Source: Chitinophagaceae bacterium
GTDB lineage: Bacteria; Bacteroidota; Bacteroidia; Chitinophagales; Chitinophagaceae
Direction: 5' to 3'
Length of the DNA stretch: 64,000 nucleotides
Assembly: GCA_947447825.1 (NCBI GenBank)
Contig: CANFLL010000001.1
Span: forward strand, 1 to 64,000
The position numbers and the translations under genes were made by a program. Shown in pieces: positions 8,118-17,112 of this stretch. Below the pieces are notes generated by a model. The model saw only the letters and a list, made by a program, of their open reading frames with translations. It was not told the origin of the DNA and made no database searches. Numbering within the stretch: position 1 is the first letter of the stretch; each line of letters opens with the position of its first letter.

Positions 8118-8561
8118 ATGAGTCATTTACATTTCACAACAAAGCATGCCAACGCGGCTACCGTTACCCACAACTGGTGGATTGTTGACGGTACTAATCA
8201 AACCGTAGGACGTATTAGCGCAAGAATTGCGGCCGTCCTTCGAGGAAAAAATAAAACATATTTCAGCCCACACGTTGATTGTGGCGATTATGTTATCATC
8301 ATTAATGCAGACAAGGTTGTTTTTACTGGCAACAAGTTAGAAGACAAAACCTACATTAACTTCTCTGGCTACCCAGGTGGTAAAAAAGAAGAAGCTGCTG
8401 GAGATTTGTTGAAGCGCAGACCAGAGGCTCTTTTAGAAAGAACCATTAAAGGCATGCTTCCTAAAAACAAATTAGGTAGAAAAATGATTGGTAAATTATT
8501 TGTGTATGCTGGTGACAAACATCCGCACACTGCACAACAACCAAAAGAGTTTAAATTCTAA
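8118..8561 (+). CDS. rplM: 50S ribosomal protein L13
   Basis: A 147-residue L13, the usual length. The family core is intact: WWIVDGTNQTVGRISARIA near the N-terminus, the GDYVIIINADKVVFTGNK segment, then MLPKNKLGRKMIGKLFVYAG and HPHTAQQP at the C-terminus. L13 binds 23S rRNA early in 50S assembly. It opens the classical rplM-rpsI-rpsB-tsf operon, with 47 bp to rpsI. A -7 box and leader hairpin lie directly upstream, so the operon is probably driven from here and may be autoregulated. Confidence 0.98.
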   Translation: MSHLHFTTKHANAATVTHNWWIVDGTNQTVGRISARIAAVLRGKNKTYFSPHVDCGDYVIIINADKVVFTGNKLEDKTYINFSGYPGGKKEEAAGDLLKRRPEALLERTIKGMLPKNKLGRKMIGKLFVYAGDKHPHTAQQPKEFKF

Positions 8562-8608
8562 ATTACAAACAGCCGCCAATTTAAACTGGTAGCTAAAAGC
8601 AACAATAA

Positions 8609-8998
8609 ATGGAAAAGCAAAAAAATGCACTTGGTCGTCGTAAGGAAGCCGTAACTCGTGTTTTCATTAGCAGGGGAGAAGGAAAGATTACCGTTAACGA
8701 TAAGGATTATAAACATTATTTCCCGTTGGTTTATTTACAAAACCAAGTGGAAGCGCCTATCAAAACTGCTGATGTAGCAGGAAAATTTGATATTGTGATT
8801 AATGCACAAGGAGGTGGATTGAAAGGACAAGCAGAAGCAGCAAAATTGGGTATTGCCCGTGCGTTGCTAGAAGTGAATCCAGAATTCAGACCTGTACTTA
8901 AAGCTGCTGGTCAATTAACCCGTGACCCACGTGGTGTAGAACGTAAGAAATTTGGTCATAAAAAAGCAAGAAGAAGCTACCAGTTCAGCAAACGTTAA
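8609..8998 (+). CDS. rpsI: 30S ribosomal protein S9
   Basis: A 129-residue S9 with the typical start NALGRRKEAVTRVFI, the GGGLKGQAEAAKLGIARALLE core and the very basic C-terminus ending KKARRSYQFSKR, which in S9 reaches the ribosomal P site and touches peptidyl-tRNA. It follows rplM in the same transcript and precedes rpsB by 110 bp. Confidence 0.98.
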   Translation: MEKQKNALGRRKEAVTRVFISRGEGKITVNDKDYKHYFPLVYLQNQVEAPIKTADVAGKFDIVINAQGGGLKGQAEAAKLGIARALLEVNPEFRPVLKAAGQLTRDPRGVERKKFGHKKARRSYQFSKR

Positions 8999-9108
8999 AC
9001 CCCCTACCCCCTCAAGGGGGATGGACGGTATGTTATTATATTTTTTCAAACAAATCTGCTTTTACTATCTTTTTAATACAAAGATTGAAAGCATTAAATC
9101 TCAAAAAA

Positions 9109-10020
9109 ATGGAAGCAAACACTTCATTACAACAGCAACTACTTGAGGCCGGCGTACACTTTGGCCACTTGAAGAAGAAGTGGAACCCTAAGATGTTACC
9201 TTATATTTTCGCCGAAAAGAAAGGTATTCACATCATAGATCTAAATAAGACTGTAGACCATTTACAAGATGCTGCTGCCGCAATGAAACAAATTGCAAAA
9301 AGCGGTAAGAAAATAATGTTCGTGGCTACTAAAAAGCAAGCTAAAGAAATAGTTTCTGAATGTGCTAAGCGTGTAAACATGCCTTATGCTACCGAAAGGT
9401 GGTTGGGTGGTATGCTTACCAATTTCAATACAGTTCGTAAGAGCGTAAAGAAAATGCAAGGTATCGACAAATTATTGAACGATACTAGCGCTGAAAGCCT
9501 TACTAAGAAAGAAAAATTGACTTTATCTCGCGATAAAGAAAAAATGGAAAAAGTATTGGGTGGTATTGCTCAAATGAGCCGCTTGCCTCATGCTTTGTAC
9601 TTAGTAGATATTAGCGTTGAACACATTGCATTAGCTGAAGCAAAACGTTTAGGAATCACTTTGTTTGGAATGGTTGATACAAACTCAGACCCTAATAAGG
9701 TAGATTTCCCTATCCCTGCAAATGATGATGCTACTAAATCTATTGCTATCATTACTAACTACATTACTGCTGCAATTGCAGAAGGTTTGGCTGAACGTCA
9801 GGCTAATAAAGATGAAGAAGATGTGGCTGATGATGCAGGAAATGATAACGAAGCACAAGCTCGCAGACTAGAACAAGAAGCACAAGCAGAAGGTGGTCGT
9901 GGTCGTAGAGGTGCTGGTCGCACTCCAGCAGATGCAAATGCACCTGCAGGTGGTGGTGTTAAGCGTCGTGCACCAATAAACACTAACAATCGTCGTCCTG
10001 GCGGTCCGGGTGGAAGATAA
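9109..10020 (+). CDS. rpsB: 30S ribosomal protein S2, long C-terminal tail
   Basis: The start is taken at MEANTSLQQQLLEAGVHFGH, because the eight upstream codons have no family similarity. The S2 core (about 1-225) shows VHFGHLKKKWNPKM, FVATKKQAKEI, RWLGGMLTNF and LFGMVDTNSDP. The protein is 303 residues, about 60 longer than Escherichia coli S2. The extra tail is first Asp/Glu/Gln-rich (DEEDVADDAGNDNEAQ), then Arg/Gly-rich (GRGRRGAGRTP to RRPGGPGGR). Such charged tails are seen in Bacteroidota S2; the role is unknown. S2 bridges the 30S head and body and recruits S1. Confidence 0.97.
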   Translation: MEANTSLQQQLLEAGVHFGHLKKKWNPKMLPYIFAEKKGIHIIDLNKTVDHLQDAAAAMKQIAKSGKKIMFVATKKQAKEIVSECAKRVNMPYATERWLGGMLTNFNTVRKSVKKMQGIDKLLNDTSAESLTKKEKLTLSRDKEKMEKVLGGIAQMSRLPHALYLVDISVEHIALAEAKRLGITLFGMVDTNSDPNKVDFPIPANDDATKSIAIITNYITAAIAEGLAERQANKDEEDVADDAGNDNEAQARRLEQEAQAEGGRGRRGAGRTPADANAPAGGGVKRRAPINTNNRRPGGPGGR

Positions 10021-10027
10021 TTTCGTA

Positions 10028-10090
10028 TACTGGTTACAGGGTACAAGATGCAGGTTTTACCAGTAACTAGAAACCAGTAACTTGTAACAG
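10028..10090. repeat. Imperfect inverted-repeat spacer between rpsB and tsf
   Basis: The spacer is built of the words CTGGTTAC, CCAGTAAC and CTTGTAAC in opposing orientations and can fold on itself. The same words occur in the stronger hairpin at 49961-50021. Confidence 0.6.
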
Positions 10091-10201
10091 ATATTGGTAA
10101 TATTAAAATAACATTGGATAAATGGCTGCATTGATAAACTTTGCAGCCATTTCTAAATTTAATAACAGCTTCATATAATGGTGAGGCAAAATTGAAATAT
10201 T

Positions 10202-11044
10202 ATGAGTACAGCAGTAGCAATAACAGCAGCAGACATCAATAAGTTACGTCAAGCAACTGGTGCTGGTATGATGGATTGTAGAAAAGCACTTACCGAAGCT
10301 GGTGGTGACTTTGAAGCAGCAATTGATTGGTTGCGTAAGCAAGGACAAAAAGTAGCTGCAAAACGTAGCGATCGTGAAGCAAAAGAAGGTGTAATCATTG
10401 CACAAACTTCTGCTGATAACAAAACTGGTTTTATTATTACTATAAGTTCTGAAACTGACTTCGTTTCTAAGAATGCTGATTTCATCGCTTTTGCTCAAAG
10501 CATTGCTGATGCAGCAGTTGCAAATGATGTTAAGAGTGCAGAAGAACTGAATGAAGTAACAGTGGGTGGTGCTAAAGTAGCTGATTTAATTAATGATAAA
10601 CTTGCTGCTATCGGTGAAAAGATAGGTATCGCTCGTTTTGAAAGAGTTGAAGCTCCTTATGTGGCTTCTTACATTCACGGTGCTAACCGTATGGGTGTTT
10701 TGGTTGCTTTAAACAAAGAAGCTGTTGAAGCTGGTAAAGATGTAGCTATGCAAATTGCAGCTATGAATCCTTTGGCAGTTGATGCTGATAGCGTTCCAGC
10801 AGAAGTTGTGGATAGAGAAAGAGCAATTGTTATTGAAACAATGAAAGCTGATCCTAAAATGGCTGGTAAACCAGACGAAATGGTGTCTAAAATTGCAGAA
10901 GGTAAATTGAATGCTTTCTTTAAAGAACAAACATTGGCTGCACAAGCTTTTGTGAAAGATAATAGCAAATCAGTTGCTGAATACTTAAAGAGTGTTAGTG
11001 CAGACTTGAAAGTTATAGAATTTAAAAGGGTTGCCTTGGGTTAA
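10202..11044 (+). CDS. tsf: Translation elongation factor Ts
   Basis: A 280-residue nucleotide-exchange factor for EF-Tu. The N-terminal UBA-like module (LRQATGAGMMDCRKALTEAG) and the TDFVSKN motif that contacts EF-Tu (about residues 84-91) are intact, followed by two dimerisation-type domains. It is the last gene of the rplM-rpsI-rpsB-tsf operon, 181 bp after rpsB, with a possible extra -7-like box (TAAACTTTG) before it, and is followed by a strong terminator. Confidence 0.97.
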   Translation: MSTAVAITAADINKLRQATGAGMMDCRKALTEAGGDFEAAIDWLRKQGQKVAAKRSDREAKEGVIIAQTSADNKTGFIITISSETDFVSKNADFIAFAQSIADAAVANDVKSAEELNEVTVGGAKVADLINDKLAAIGEKIGIARFERVEAPYVASYIHGANRMGVLVALNKEAVEAGKDVAMQIAAMNPLAVDADSVPAEVVDRERAIVIETMKADPKMAGKPDEMVSKIAEGKLNAFFKEQTLAAQAFVKDNSKSVAEYLKSVSADLKVIEFKRVALG

Positions 11045-11066
11045 TCCTTTTAATAATACATAGCTA

Positions 11067-11101
11067 AAGGCGACTATCTTTTGAAGGTAGTCGCCTTTTT
11101 T
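11067..11101 (+). terminator. Terminator of the ribosomal operon
   Basis: AAGGCGACTA and TAGTCGCCTT pair, and the stem continues inward through a T-G wobble and CTT/AAG to a 3-nt loop; six T follow. It closes rplM-rpsI-rpsB-tsf. Confidence 0.93.
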
Positions 11102-11217
11102 ATTTCATTACGCTCAAATCAAAATTTTACCGTTCGACTTTAAAGAAACGCTAATTTTCCAATTTTCTTTTGTAGGCATCGTTAACTATTGATTACTTTC
11201 GATTTTTATTTTTTTAT

Positions 11218-12033
11218 ATGAAACGTATAATTTTTCTTTTAAGTCTTTCCACATTTCTTTTCAGTTGTGGAAGTAACAATAACCAACAACCCAATCAGGG
11301 TAATAATGTAACGATACAGTCCACTGCACTTCCTGGTTTTAATGTAAACAACTTTGCCAATCTGGTTAAGAGAACAAACAACCCGTCTGCCATCGAATCG
11401 GCTATTAATGCTCCTGATAATGACATTAACAACCTTGATTTAGATAAGGATGGTAAGGTTGACTTTCTGAAAGTAGTAGAATCTCCTAATAGGTTGCAAG
11501 TGGTGGATGAAGTAAATAACAATGATTCTGTTACCGTTGCTACGTTGAACATTACACCAAATCAAACAAATGATGCTGCCGAAATGCACATACAGGGTAA
11601 TCCTACTTATTGTGGTCCAGATTATAACTATCACTCTTCTTTTAGCATTGGGGAATTGTTGTTGCTATCTTATATGCTTAGGCCACACAGATATTATTAC
11701 CCTGTATATCACTATGGTTATTATCCATCTTATTATCATGGGTATAGCACAACAACCTATCGCACCGTAACGCATACTTATAATTCTGCTCCTTCTGGAA
11801 GTGGTGTTGTTCGTTCTGCTGCAAGCACAAGGAGTAGTTTGAGTAATCCTGTTCGTTCGCAACGTTCTTTTACTGCAAGAGATGCTTCTACGCCAGTACG
11901 TTCAGGCGGTTTTGGTACTAGTAGCAGTTCTTCAGGCAGAAGTGGATTTGGGTCTGGTAGCAGTAGAAGCTCATTTGGTTCTGGTCGTTCCTCTTTTGGA
12001 GGAAGCAGGAGTGGATTTGGAAGAAGACGATAA
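11218..12033 (+). CDS. Lipoprotein with Tyr-rich and Ser/Gly/Arg-rich tail
   Basis: A 271-residue lipoprotein: signal sequence MKRIIFLLSLSTFLF with lipobox LFSC (Cys17). The middle (about 45-115) contains one EF-hand-like acidic loop LDLDKDGKVDF followed by a short globular region. Residues about 150-190 are Tyr/His-rich (RPHRYYYPVYHYGYY). The last 80 are low-complexity Ser/Gly/Arg/Phe with repeated SGFGSG and RSSFG words, ending GFGRRR. It precedes pspA and the next gene on the same strand, suggesting a shared envelope-stress role, although a spacer of 116 bp with its own inverted repeat separates them. No enzymatic motif is seen and function is not assigned. Confidence 0.8.
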   Translation: MKRIIFLLSLSTFLFSCGSNNNQQPNQGNNVTIQSTALPGFNVNNFANLVKRTNNPSAIESAINAPDNDINNLDLDKDGKVDFLKVVESPNRLQVVDEVNNNDSVTVATLNITPNQTNDAAEMHIQGNPTYCGPDYNYHSSFSIGELLLLSYMLRPHRYYYPVYHYGYYPSYYHGYSTTTYRTVTHTYNSAPSGSGVVRSAASTRSSLSNPVRSQRSFTARDASTPVRSGGFGTSSSSSGRSGFGSGSSRSSFGSGRSSFGGSRSGFGRRR

Positions 12034-12120
12034 GTTAGTTGTTAGTGTTTAGTTATTAGTTGTTAGAAATACAATTTGATCGCTAACCACTAATAACTAA
12101 CCACTAACCACTAACAACTA
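12034..12120. repeat. Inverted-repeat spacer of TTAGTT words
   Basis: The left half repeats GTTAGT(T)-type words and the right half their complements (CTAACCACTAATAACTAAC), so the spacer can form a long imperfect hairpin. The same vocabulary is reused at 17895-17982 and 55089-55170. Confidence 0.8.
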
Positions 12121-12149
12121 TTTTTTAATCATTAATAAAACATACAATC

Positions 12150-12854
12150 ATGGGACTATTAGATAGACTATTCAGAATTAGTAAATCGGAAGTGAATTCC
12201 GTAGTTGACAAATTGGAAGATCCAATTAAAATGGCAGATCAAGTATTGCGCGAGCTGAAAGAAAATTATCAAACAGCTATTGCTGGGGAATCGGAAGTGA
12301 AAGCTGCTGCATTGCAACATCGTGCAGAAGAAGAAAAAGCTAGAACCAAAGCTGAAGAGTGGGAAAAGAAAGCTAATGACTTGCTCGACATGATTGAGGC
12401 TGGCAAACTTGAGGCTGAAAAAGGGAATACCTTAGCCAATACTGCTGCTGAAAGTGCTCAACAATCTTTATTGCATGCAAATGAATTTGCTGCAATGGCA
12501 CAAAAAGAAGAAAAGGCTTTGGAAGTAATGGATGTTGCAGTTCAGCAATTGAAAGATAAAATAAGCGAAACTGAAAACAGAATCACCCTTTTGAAGTCTC
12601 GTGCTAAAACTGCTGATGTAAGTGAAAAAATAAACAAAACCCTTTCCTCTGTAGATACTGATGGATTAATGAGTACGCTTGATAGAATGGATGCAAAAGT
12701 TTCAGCTACTGAGTTCAGAGCACAAGCTTATGCCGAAGTAAGAGATACCACTCTGTCTTCTGAGCAAGAAATAAATAAAATATTGGGTTCTTCATCCGCT
12801 TCATCTGCATTGGATGCTTTGAGGGCAAAGCGTAATGAAAATAAAACTGCATAG
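12150..12854 (+). CDS. pspA: Phage shock protein A / IM30 family
   Basis: A 234-residue, almost wholly helical protein beginning MGLLDRLFRISKSEVNSVVD, the membrane-binding amphipathic N-terminus of PspA/Vipp1. It is followed by long coiled-coil helices to about residue 210. The conserved early segment KLEDPIKMADQVLRELKEN is present. PspA oligomers bind stressed inner membrane and help keep it sealed. No pspB, pspC or pspF is nearby. Instead it is tightly linked (3 bp gap) to an unknown 253-residue gene, so regulation and partners probably differ from the enterobacterial system. Confidence 0.93.
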   Translation: MGLLDRLFRISKSEVNSVVDKLEDPIKMADQVLRELKENYQTAIAGESEVKAAALQHRAEEEKARTKAEEWEKKANDLLDMIEAGKLEAEKGNTLANTAAESAQQSLLHANEFAAMAQKEEKALEVMDVAVQQLKDKISETENRITLLKSRAKTADVSEKINKTLSSVDTDGLMSTLDRMDAKVSATEFRAQAYAEVRDTTLSSEQEINKILGSSSASSALDALRAKRNENKTA

Positions 12855-12857
12855 ATT

Positions 12858-13619
12858 ATGTCATTAACAGCAATTGATAAAAAGAATTTTGCCAGTATCG
12901 TCCTTTTAGATGAAATACTGAACAAAGGCCGAGTGTTTACCACCATCCTTAGTTCGGAGGATAAAGTGTTGGAACCGTTTTTGGTTGCTTTATTGTCTAA
13001 AGGATATTTATCTGTTAATGGCAATAAGTATCAGGTAACAAAAACAGGAGAAGACGCTTTTGATGTATTTATGAAACGATACACAGAGTTTCTTAAAATG
13101 TATGATGTATATTCTTTCGTGGATTTGGAAAAAGGCGAGTTTGCTTTTAGCAAATACTTCGATTTTGAAACAGATCAACAATGGGATAATTACAAGAACA
13201 ATCCACGCTTCGAAGATTTACGCATTGCTGTTGCGATGTTTAAAAAGCTGAATCCTGCTGAAATTGTTTTCATGTCTTTCATTAACGAGAATGCTTTCAA
13301 TACAGACGCAACCGGTTGGCAGATTGACCTAGTTGATGATGCAATATGGAATGAGATTGAAAAAGTTTGTGAAACAGCCATAAAACCTCAAGATCTAGGC
13401 AATGATGCAATGGAGGATATGATTGCACAAGGCGCAGAATTGCTTGTGAAAATATTAAAAGAAGAAGAAAAAAGGGGGCAAGAGGAAAGGCAGAATATTA
13501 ACTACAACACAACAGAAGTGGTAGAAGAAAGGGTGGTAGAAGAATATACTTATTATGAACCTTATTATGACCCATTTTATGTTTCCCCTTTTTGGTTAGT
13601 TCCTTTGTTTTTATGGTAA
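12858..13619 (+). CDS. Unknown PspA-linked protein
   Basis: A 253-residue soluble protein, starting 3 bp after the pspA stop and so co-translated. Residues about 5-75 resemble a winged-helix fold (LLDEILNKGRVFTTIL, then LLSKGYLSVNGNKYQVTKTGEDAF). The middle is acidic and unclassified (FDFETDQQWDNYKNNPRFEDLRIAVAMFKKLNPAEIVFMSF, interrupted here as separate motifs: FDFETDQQW, RFEDLRIAVAMF). The C-terminus is Glu- then Tyr-rich (YTYYEPYYDP) and ends in a hydrophobic YVSPFWLVPLFLW. The Tyr-rich tail echoes that of the lipoprotein upstream of pspA. I do not recognise a family; a role with PspA is inferred from linkage. Confidence 0.75.
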   Translation: MSLTAIDKKNFASIVLLDEILNKGRVFTTILSSEDKVLEPFLVALLSKGYLSVNGNKYQVTKTGEDAFDVFMKRYTEFLKMYDVYSFVDLEKGEFAFSKYFDFETDQQWDNYKNNPRFEDLRIAVAMFKKLNPAEIVFMSFINENAFNTDATGWQIDLVDDAIWNEIEKVCETAIKPQDLGNDAMEDMIAQGAELLVKILKEEEKRGQEERQNINYNTTEVVEERVVEEYTYYEPYYDPFYVSPFWLVPLFLW

Positions 13620-14010
13620 TTCCTTTCTCTATTCTCAGTGATCTCTGTGACAAATTTTATTAAATTCATTAGGATATGGATTGCCACTGAGGCGCAGAAT
13701 GAACAGAAAATAAATTGTTTACAATTTTCTACTTAAAAGCTTCACACATTTCAAGCGTGCCTTTTGGTTTTTTATAGCTAGAGGGCACGCTTGTTTTGTA
13801 ATTGATTAATTAGTGGAAACGCAATTCTTATTCCTATACTCTGGCCATCATATTATTTTGTTCAATCATTGATCTAATTACCCAAACAACCTTCTAAATT
13901 TACTTTTCTCCGATACTTTTCTATATTATTAAACCAAAATAACCTCAAAAAGTCTTGAGGGTGCAACTTTAATTTACACCCACAACTTCTGTTAACGACT
14001 TTCTTGTATT
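13620..14010. other. Spacer after the pspA operon
   Basis: No gene is seen. It holds a weak copy of the CAGTGATCTCTGTG-type word near 13640, the terminator at 13752-13797, and an AT-rich upstream region for the following outer-membrane protein. Confidence 0.6.
13752..13797 (+). terminator. Terminator-like hairpin after pspA operon
   Basis: CAAGCGTGCC (13752-13761) pairs perfectly with GGCACGCTTG (13784-13793) across a 22-nt loop and is followed by TTTT. The loop is longer than usual. Confidence 0.7.
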
Positions 14011-16809
14011 ATGTATAAAATTCTACTGCTTTCTTTTTTTGTGTGTATCGTATCTGAACTATTTTCACAGACTACGGGGGTTATTTCTGGTAAACTAATA
14101 GACTCAGTTGGTAAACAGCAGCTCAGATCTGCATCCATTTCTGTAATGGACGCTAATGATTCTACGGTTTTAGTGTTTGGATTGAGTAAAGAAAAAGGAG
14201 TCTTCGAAATAAAGAATGTGCCATTAGGTTATTTTATTTTGCAGATAAGTTATCAAGGATTTAAAACTGTTTCAAAAAAAATCAATCTTACAGAAGAACA
14301 ACCGAACCTCGATCTAGGAAATGTGTATATGAAGGTTGAGGCCAAAGAATTTGAAGAGGTAGTAGTAACCCAAAGTCCTATTTCTGTAAAAAATGATACA
14401 TTAGAATATAGAGCGAGCAGCTTTAAAACAAAACCAAACGCAGTAGTAGAAGATTTACTAAAAAAACTACCAGGCGTAACTGTGGATAATGATGGAAATG
14501 TTACTGCCCAAGGCGAACAAGTGCAACGGATTTTTGTGGATGGAAAACGCTTTTTTGGCAATGACCCCAAGATGGCAACCAAGAACCTTCCTCCAGACAT
14601 TGTTGAAAAAATTCAGGTATATGATGCCATGAGCGACCAAAGTGCTTTTAGCGGTTTTGATGATGGCACACGCATTAAAACCATCAACATAACCACAAAA
14701 AAAGGTAGAAAGAGGGGCTATTTTGGGCGAGGTATTGCAGGTGAGGGTAGCGATGGACGATATGAGGCAAATGTGAATTTTAGTAAGTTTAAGGGTGATC
14801 AAAAAATTACCGCCTTAGGGCAAACAAACAATATAAATATACAAGGTTTTACGCCTCAAGATGGTGGTGGTAGCGGACAGAATCGTGGTGGCATAACGGT
14901 AACGAAAGCAGCAGGATTGAATTATACGGATGTTTTGTTTAGAAATGCTGACGTATCGGGAAGTTATTTTTATAATAATTTACAGACTAACAAGGAAAAT
15001 AAAACTTTTACTGAAAGATTTACGCCAAATAGTGACACGTCTAGCTTTAGTAATGCTACCTCTACTTTTGAAAGAAAAAGTATTAATCACCGCATCAACC
15101 TAAACTGGGAACAAAAGTTTGATACAGCCAATATGCTAGTTATTCGACCAGACATTTCTTTTAATGATGGTAATTCTACCAATATTAGTGCATCAAACAC
15201 GTCAAAAAGCAAAGTTTTTAATAAAGACCCTATTAACCAAAATAACTACACGCACACTAGTAATGGCAAAAATAGCAGTGTGAGTGGAAGCATTTCGGCT
15301 ACTTATCGCCATCGGTTTAAAAAGCTAGGGCATACATTTTCTGTTTCTGTTAATGGCAATTTGAATAATAATGGTAGTGATGGCAACAACCTTTCTACCA
15401 CAAATTATTTTATACCTTATGATTCAACAAAACTGATTAATCAGATTAGTAAATATGAAGGCAAAAGCAACAATATTGGTGGTAATTTCTCGTACACCTT
15501 TCCTATAGCCAGAAACAATATTATTGAATTAAGCTATGGAAATAATTTTAGTAGGAATACTTCAGATGCGAAAGTTCACTCTTTAAATGGGATTACAACA
15601 CTTTATACAGACTTAGTGGATAGTCTTTCGAACAACTTTATTAATACAAATAGTTCAAATAGGGCCACAATAGGGTATAGGGCATTGATTGGAAAATGTA
15701 ATTTTAGTATTTCAAATGGTGTTCAGTTTACAAATCTTAGTAGTCAAAACATTAGCAAAGACACAAATATTTCTAGAAACTTTACCAATATATATCCTAC
15801 TGCAAGCTTCATGTACCAGTTTACCAAACAAAGACATTTACGAATAAATTACAACGGTCGTACCAATCAACCGAGTATTTCGCAAATGCAGCCAGTGCCA
15901 AATAATAGCAATCCTGCCAATATTATTACGGGGAATCCAGGTCTTACACAAGAGTTTAACCATAGTATTCACTTATTGTACACGTCTGTAAACCCCAATA
16001 GTTTCAATAATATTTCTATCATGTTCAACGGGGGTCTTACTTCCAATAAGGTAGTTTCTAGTATTACCCAACTGGCCAATGGTTATCAGACTACTACCTA
16101 TCAAAACCAAAATGGAGCATTTAATGCTAGGGTTCATGTTAGTTATGGTTTACAATTGAAGAATCCGAAAAGCAATTTGAGCTTCATCACTAATGCGGGT
16201 TACAACCGAGATATAAGCCTTATTAATACAGCAACAAACTATACCTACACTTCAAATATGGGTGAAAACATAAACTGGACAATGAACCTAAAAGAAAAGT
16301 TTGACATGAATTTCAATGTCGGTTACAATTATAACCTTGTAGAATACTCTATAAGAAAACAGAACAATAGGAACTATTATACAACCAGTTTTATGTTAGA
16401 ACCTACCTACACTTTTGATGGAGGATGGGTTTTAGGTAGCACTTTCAATTATTCTTATAATAGTGGATTGGCATCAGGCTATAATTCTAGCCTTCCATTG
16501 TGGAATGCCAGTTTTGCCAAACAACTATTTAGTAAAAAACAGGGTGAAATTAAAATTGGTGTCTACGATTTACTAAATCAGAATGTTAGTGTAAGCCGTA
16601 ATGCTACTTCAAACTACATTCAGGATGTGCAGAACAATGTGTTGAAACGTTATTTTCTAGTAACGTTTACATACAATTTACGCAAGTTTCCAGGGGAGAA
16701 TAGGCAGCTTGATAAAATTATTAATAAGATGACTGAAGGCACAGATAACAGTGGTGACAGGCAAAGAGAACGAAGCAGCGGCGGTGGCGGCGGCAAAAGA
16801 AGAGGCTAG
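14011..16809 (+). CDS. Outer-membrane beta-barrel protein (TonB-receptor-like)
   Basis: A 932-residue protein: signal peptide (about 1-19), a carboxypeptidase-regulatory-like beta-sandwich (about 22-115, GVISGKLIDSVGKQQLRSAS), a plug-like region (about 118-240, with LEYRASSFKTKPNAVVEDLL, KLPGVTVDNDGNVTAQG and RIFVDGKRFFGNDP), then an Asn-rich barrel of the OMP_b-brl_3 type. The C-terminus is unusual: after the last strand (YFLVTFTYNLRKF) come about 40 charged residues ending in a Gly/Arg-rich SGGGGGKRRG rather than a terminal Phe. No SusD gene is adjacent, so it is not a standard SusCD uptake pair. The substrate is unknown. Confidence 0.88.
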   Translation: MYKILLLSFFVCIVSELFSQTTGVISGKLIDSVGKQQLRSASISVMDANDSTVLVFGLSKEKGVFEIKNVPLGYFILQISYQGFKTVSKKINLTEEQPNLDLGNVYMKVEAKEFEEVVVTQSPISVKNDTLEYRASSFKTKPNAVVEDLLKKLPGVTVDNDGNVTAQGEQVQRIFVDGKRFFGNDPKMATKNLPPDIVEKIQVYDAMSDQSAFSGFDDGTRIKTINITTKKGRKRGYFGRGIAGEGSDGRYEANVNFSKFKGDQKITALGQTNNINIQGFTPQDGGGSGQNRGGITVTKAAGLNYTDVLFRNADVSGSYFYNNLQTNKENKTFTERFTPNSDTSSFSNATSTFERKSINHRINLNWEQKFDTANMLVIRPDISFNDGNSTNISASNTSKSKVFNKDPINQNNYTHTSNGKNSSVSGSISATYRHRFKKLGHTFSVSVNGNLNNNGSDGNNLSTTNYFIPYDSTKLINQISKYEGKSNNIGGNFSYTFPIARNNIIELSYGNNFSRNTSDAKVHSLNGITTLYTDLVDSLSNNFINTNSSNRATIGYRALIGKCNFSISNGVQFTNLSSQNISKDTNISRNFTNIYPTASFMYQFTKQRHLRINYNGRTNQPSISQMQPVPNNSNPANIITGNPGLTQEFNHSIHLLYTSVNPNSFNNISIMFNGGLTSNKVVSSITQLANGYQTTTYQNQNGAFNARVHVSYGLQLKNPKSNLSFITNAGYNRDISLINTATNYTYTSNMGENINWTMNLKEKFDMNFNVGYNYNLVEYSIRKQNNRNYYTTSFMLEPTYTFDGGWVLGSTFNYSYNSGLASGYNSSLPLWNASFAKQLFSKKQGEIKIGVYDLLNQNVSVSRNATSNYIQDVQNNVLKRYFLVTFTYNLRKFPGENRQLDKIINKMTEGTDNSGDRQRERSSGGGGGKRRG

Positions 16810-16841
16810 TAAAATTTGTGATTGATTGATGGTTTGTTATG

Positions 16842-16876
16842 GAAGACTTCACTTTTATGTGGAGTCTTCTTTTTTT
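16842..16876 (+). terminator. Rho-independent terminator
   Basis: GAAGACTTCAC and GTGGAGTCTTC form an 11-bp stem (one T-G wobble) with a 6-nt loop, followed by seven T. Confidence 0.93.
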
Positions 16877-16902
16877 GTAAATGCACAGTTAGGAGTTAAT
16901 TA

Positions 16903-17112
16903 TTTCCGTCGTTAAACGGGTCTGTTTTGTAATAAAACCTTTCAGTTCCGTCGCTAAACGGGTCTGTTTTGTGACAAAACCTTTCTGTTCCGTCGTTAAA
17001 CGGGTCTGTTTTGTGACAAAACCTTTCTGTTTCGTCGTTAAACGGGTCTGTTTTGTGACAAAACCTTTCGGTTTCGTCGCTAAACGGGTCTGTTTCGTGA
17101 CAAAACCTTTCG
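16903..17112. repeat. 21-nt periodic dyad array 2 (ten units, A/B alternating)
   Basis: Ten units of exactly 21 nt alternate between two types, so the higher-order period is 42 nt. Type A contains CCGTCGTTAAACGG (arms CCGT/ACGG). Type B contains GTTTTGTGACAAAAC (arms GTTTTG/CAAAAC, loop TGA). Boundaries are at 16903, 16924, 16945 and so on to 17112; a decayed start of an eleventh unit (GTTTCATAACG) follows. The array lies 278 bp before the next gene. Confidence 0.95.
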
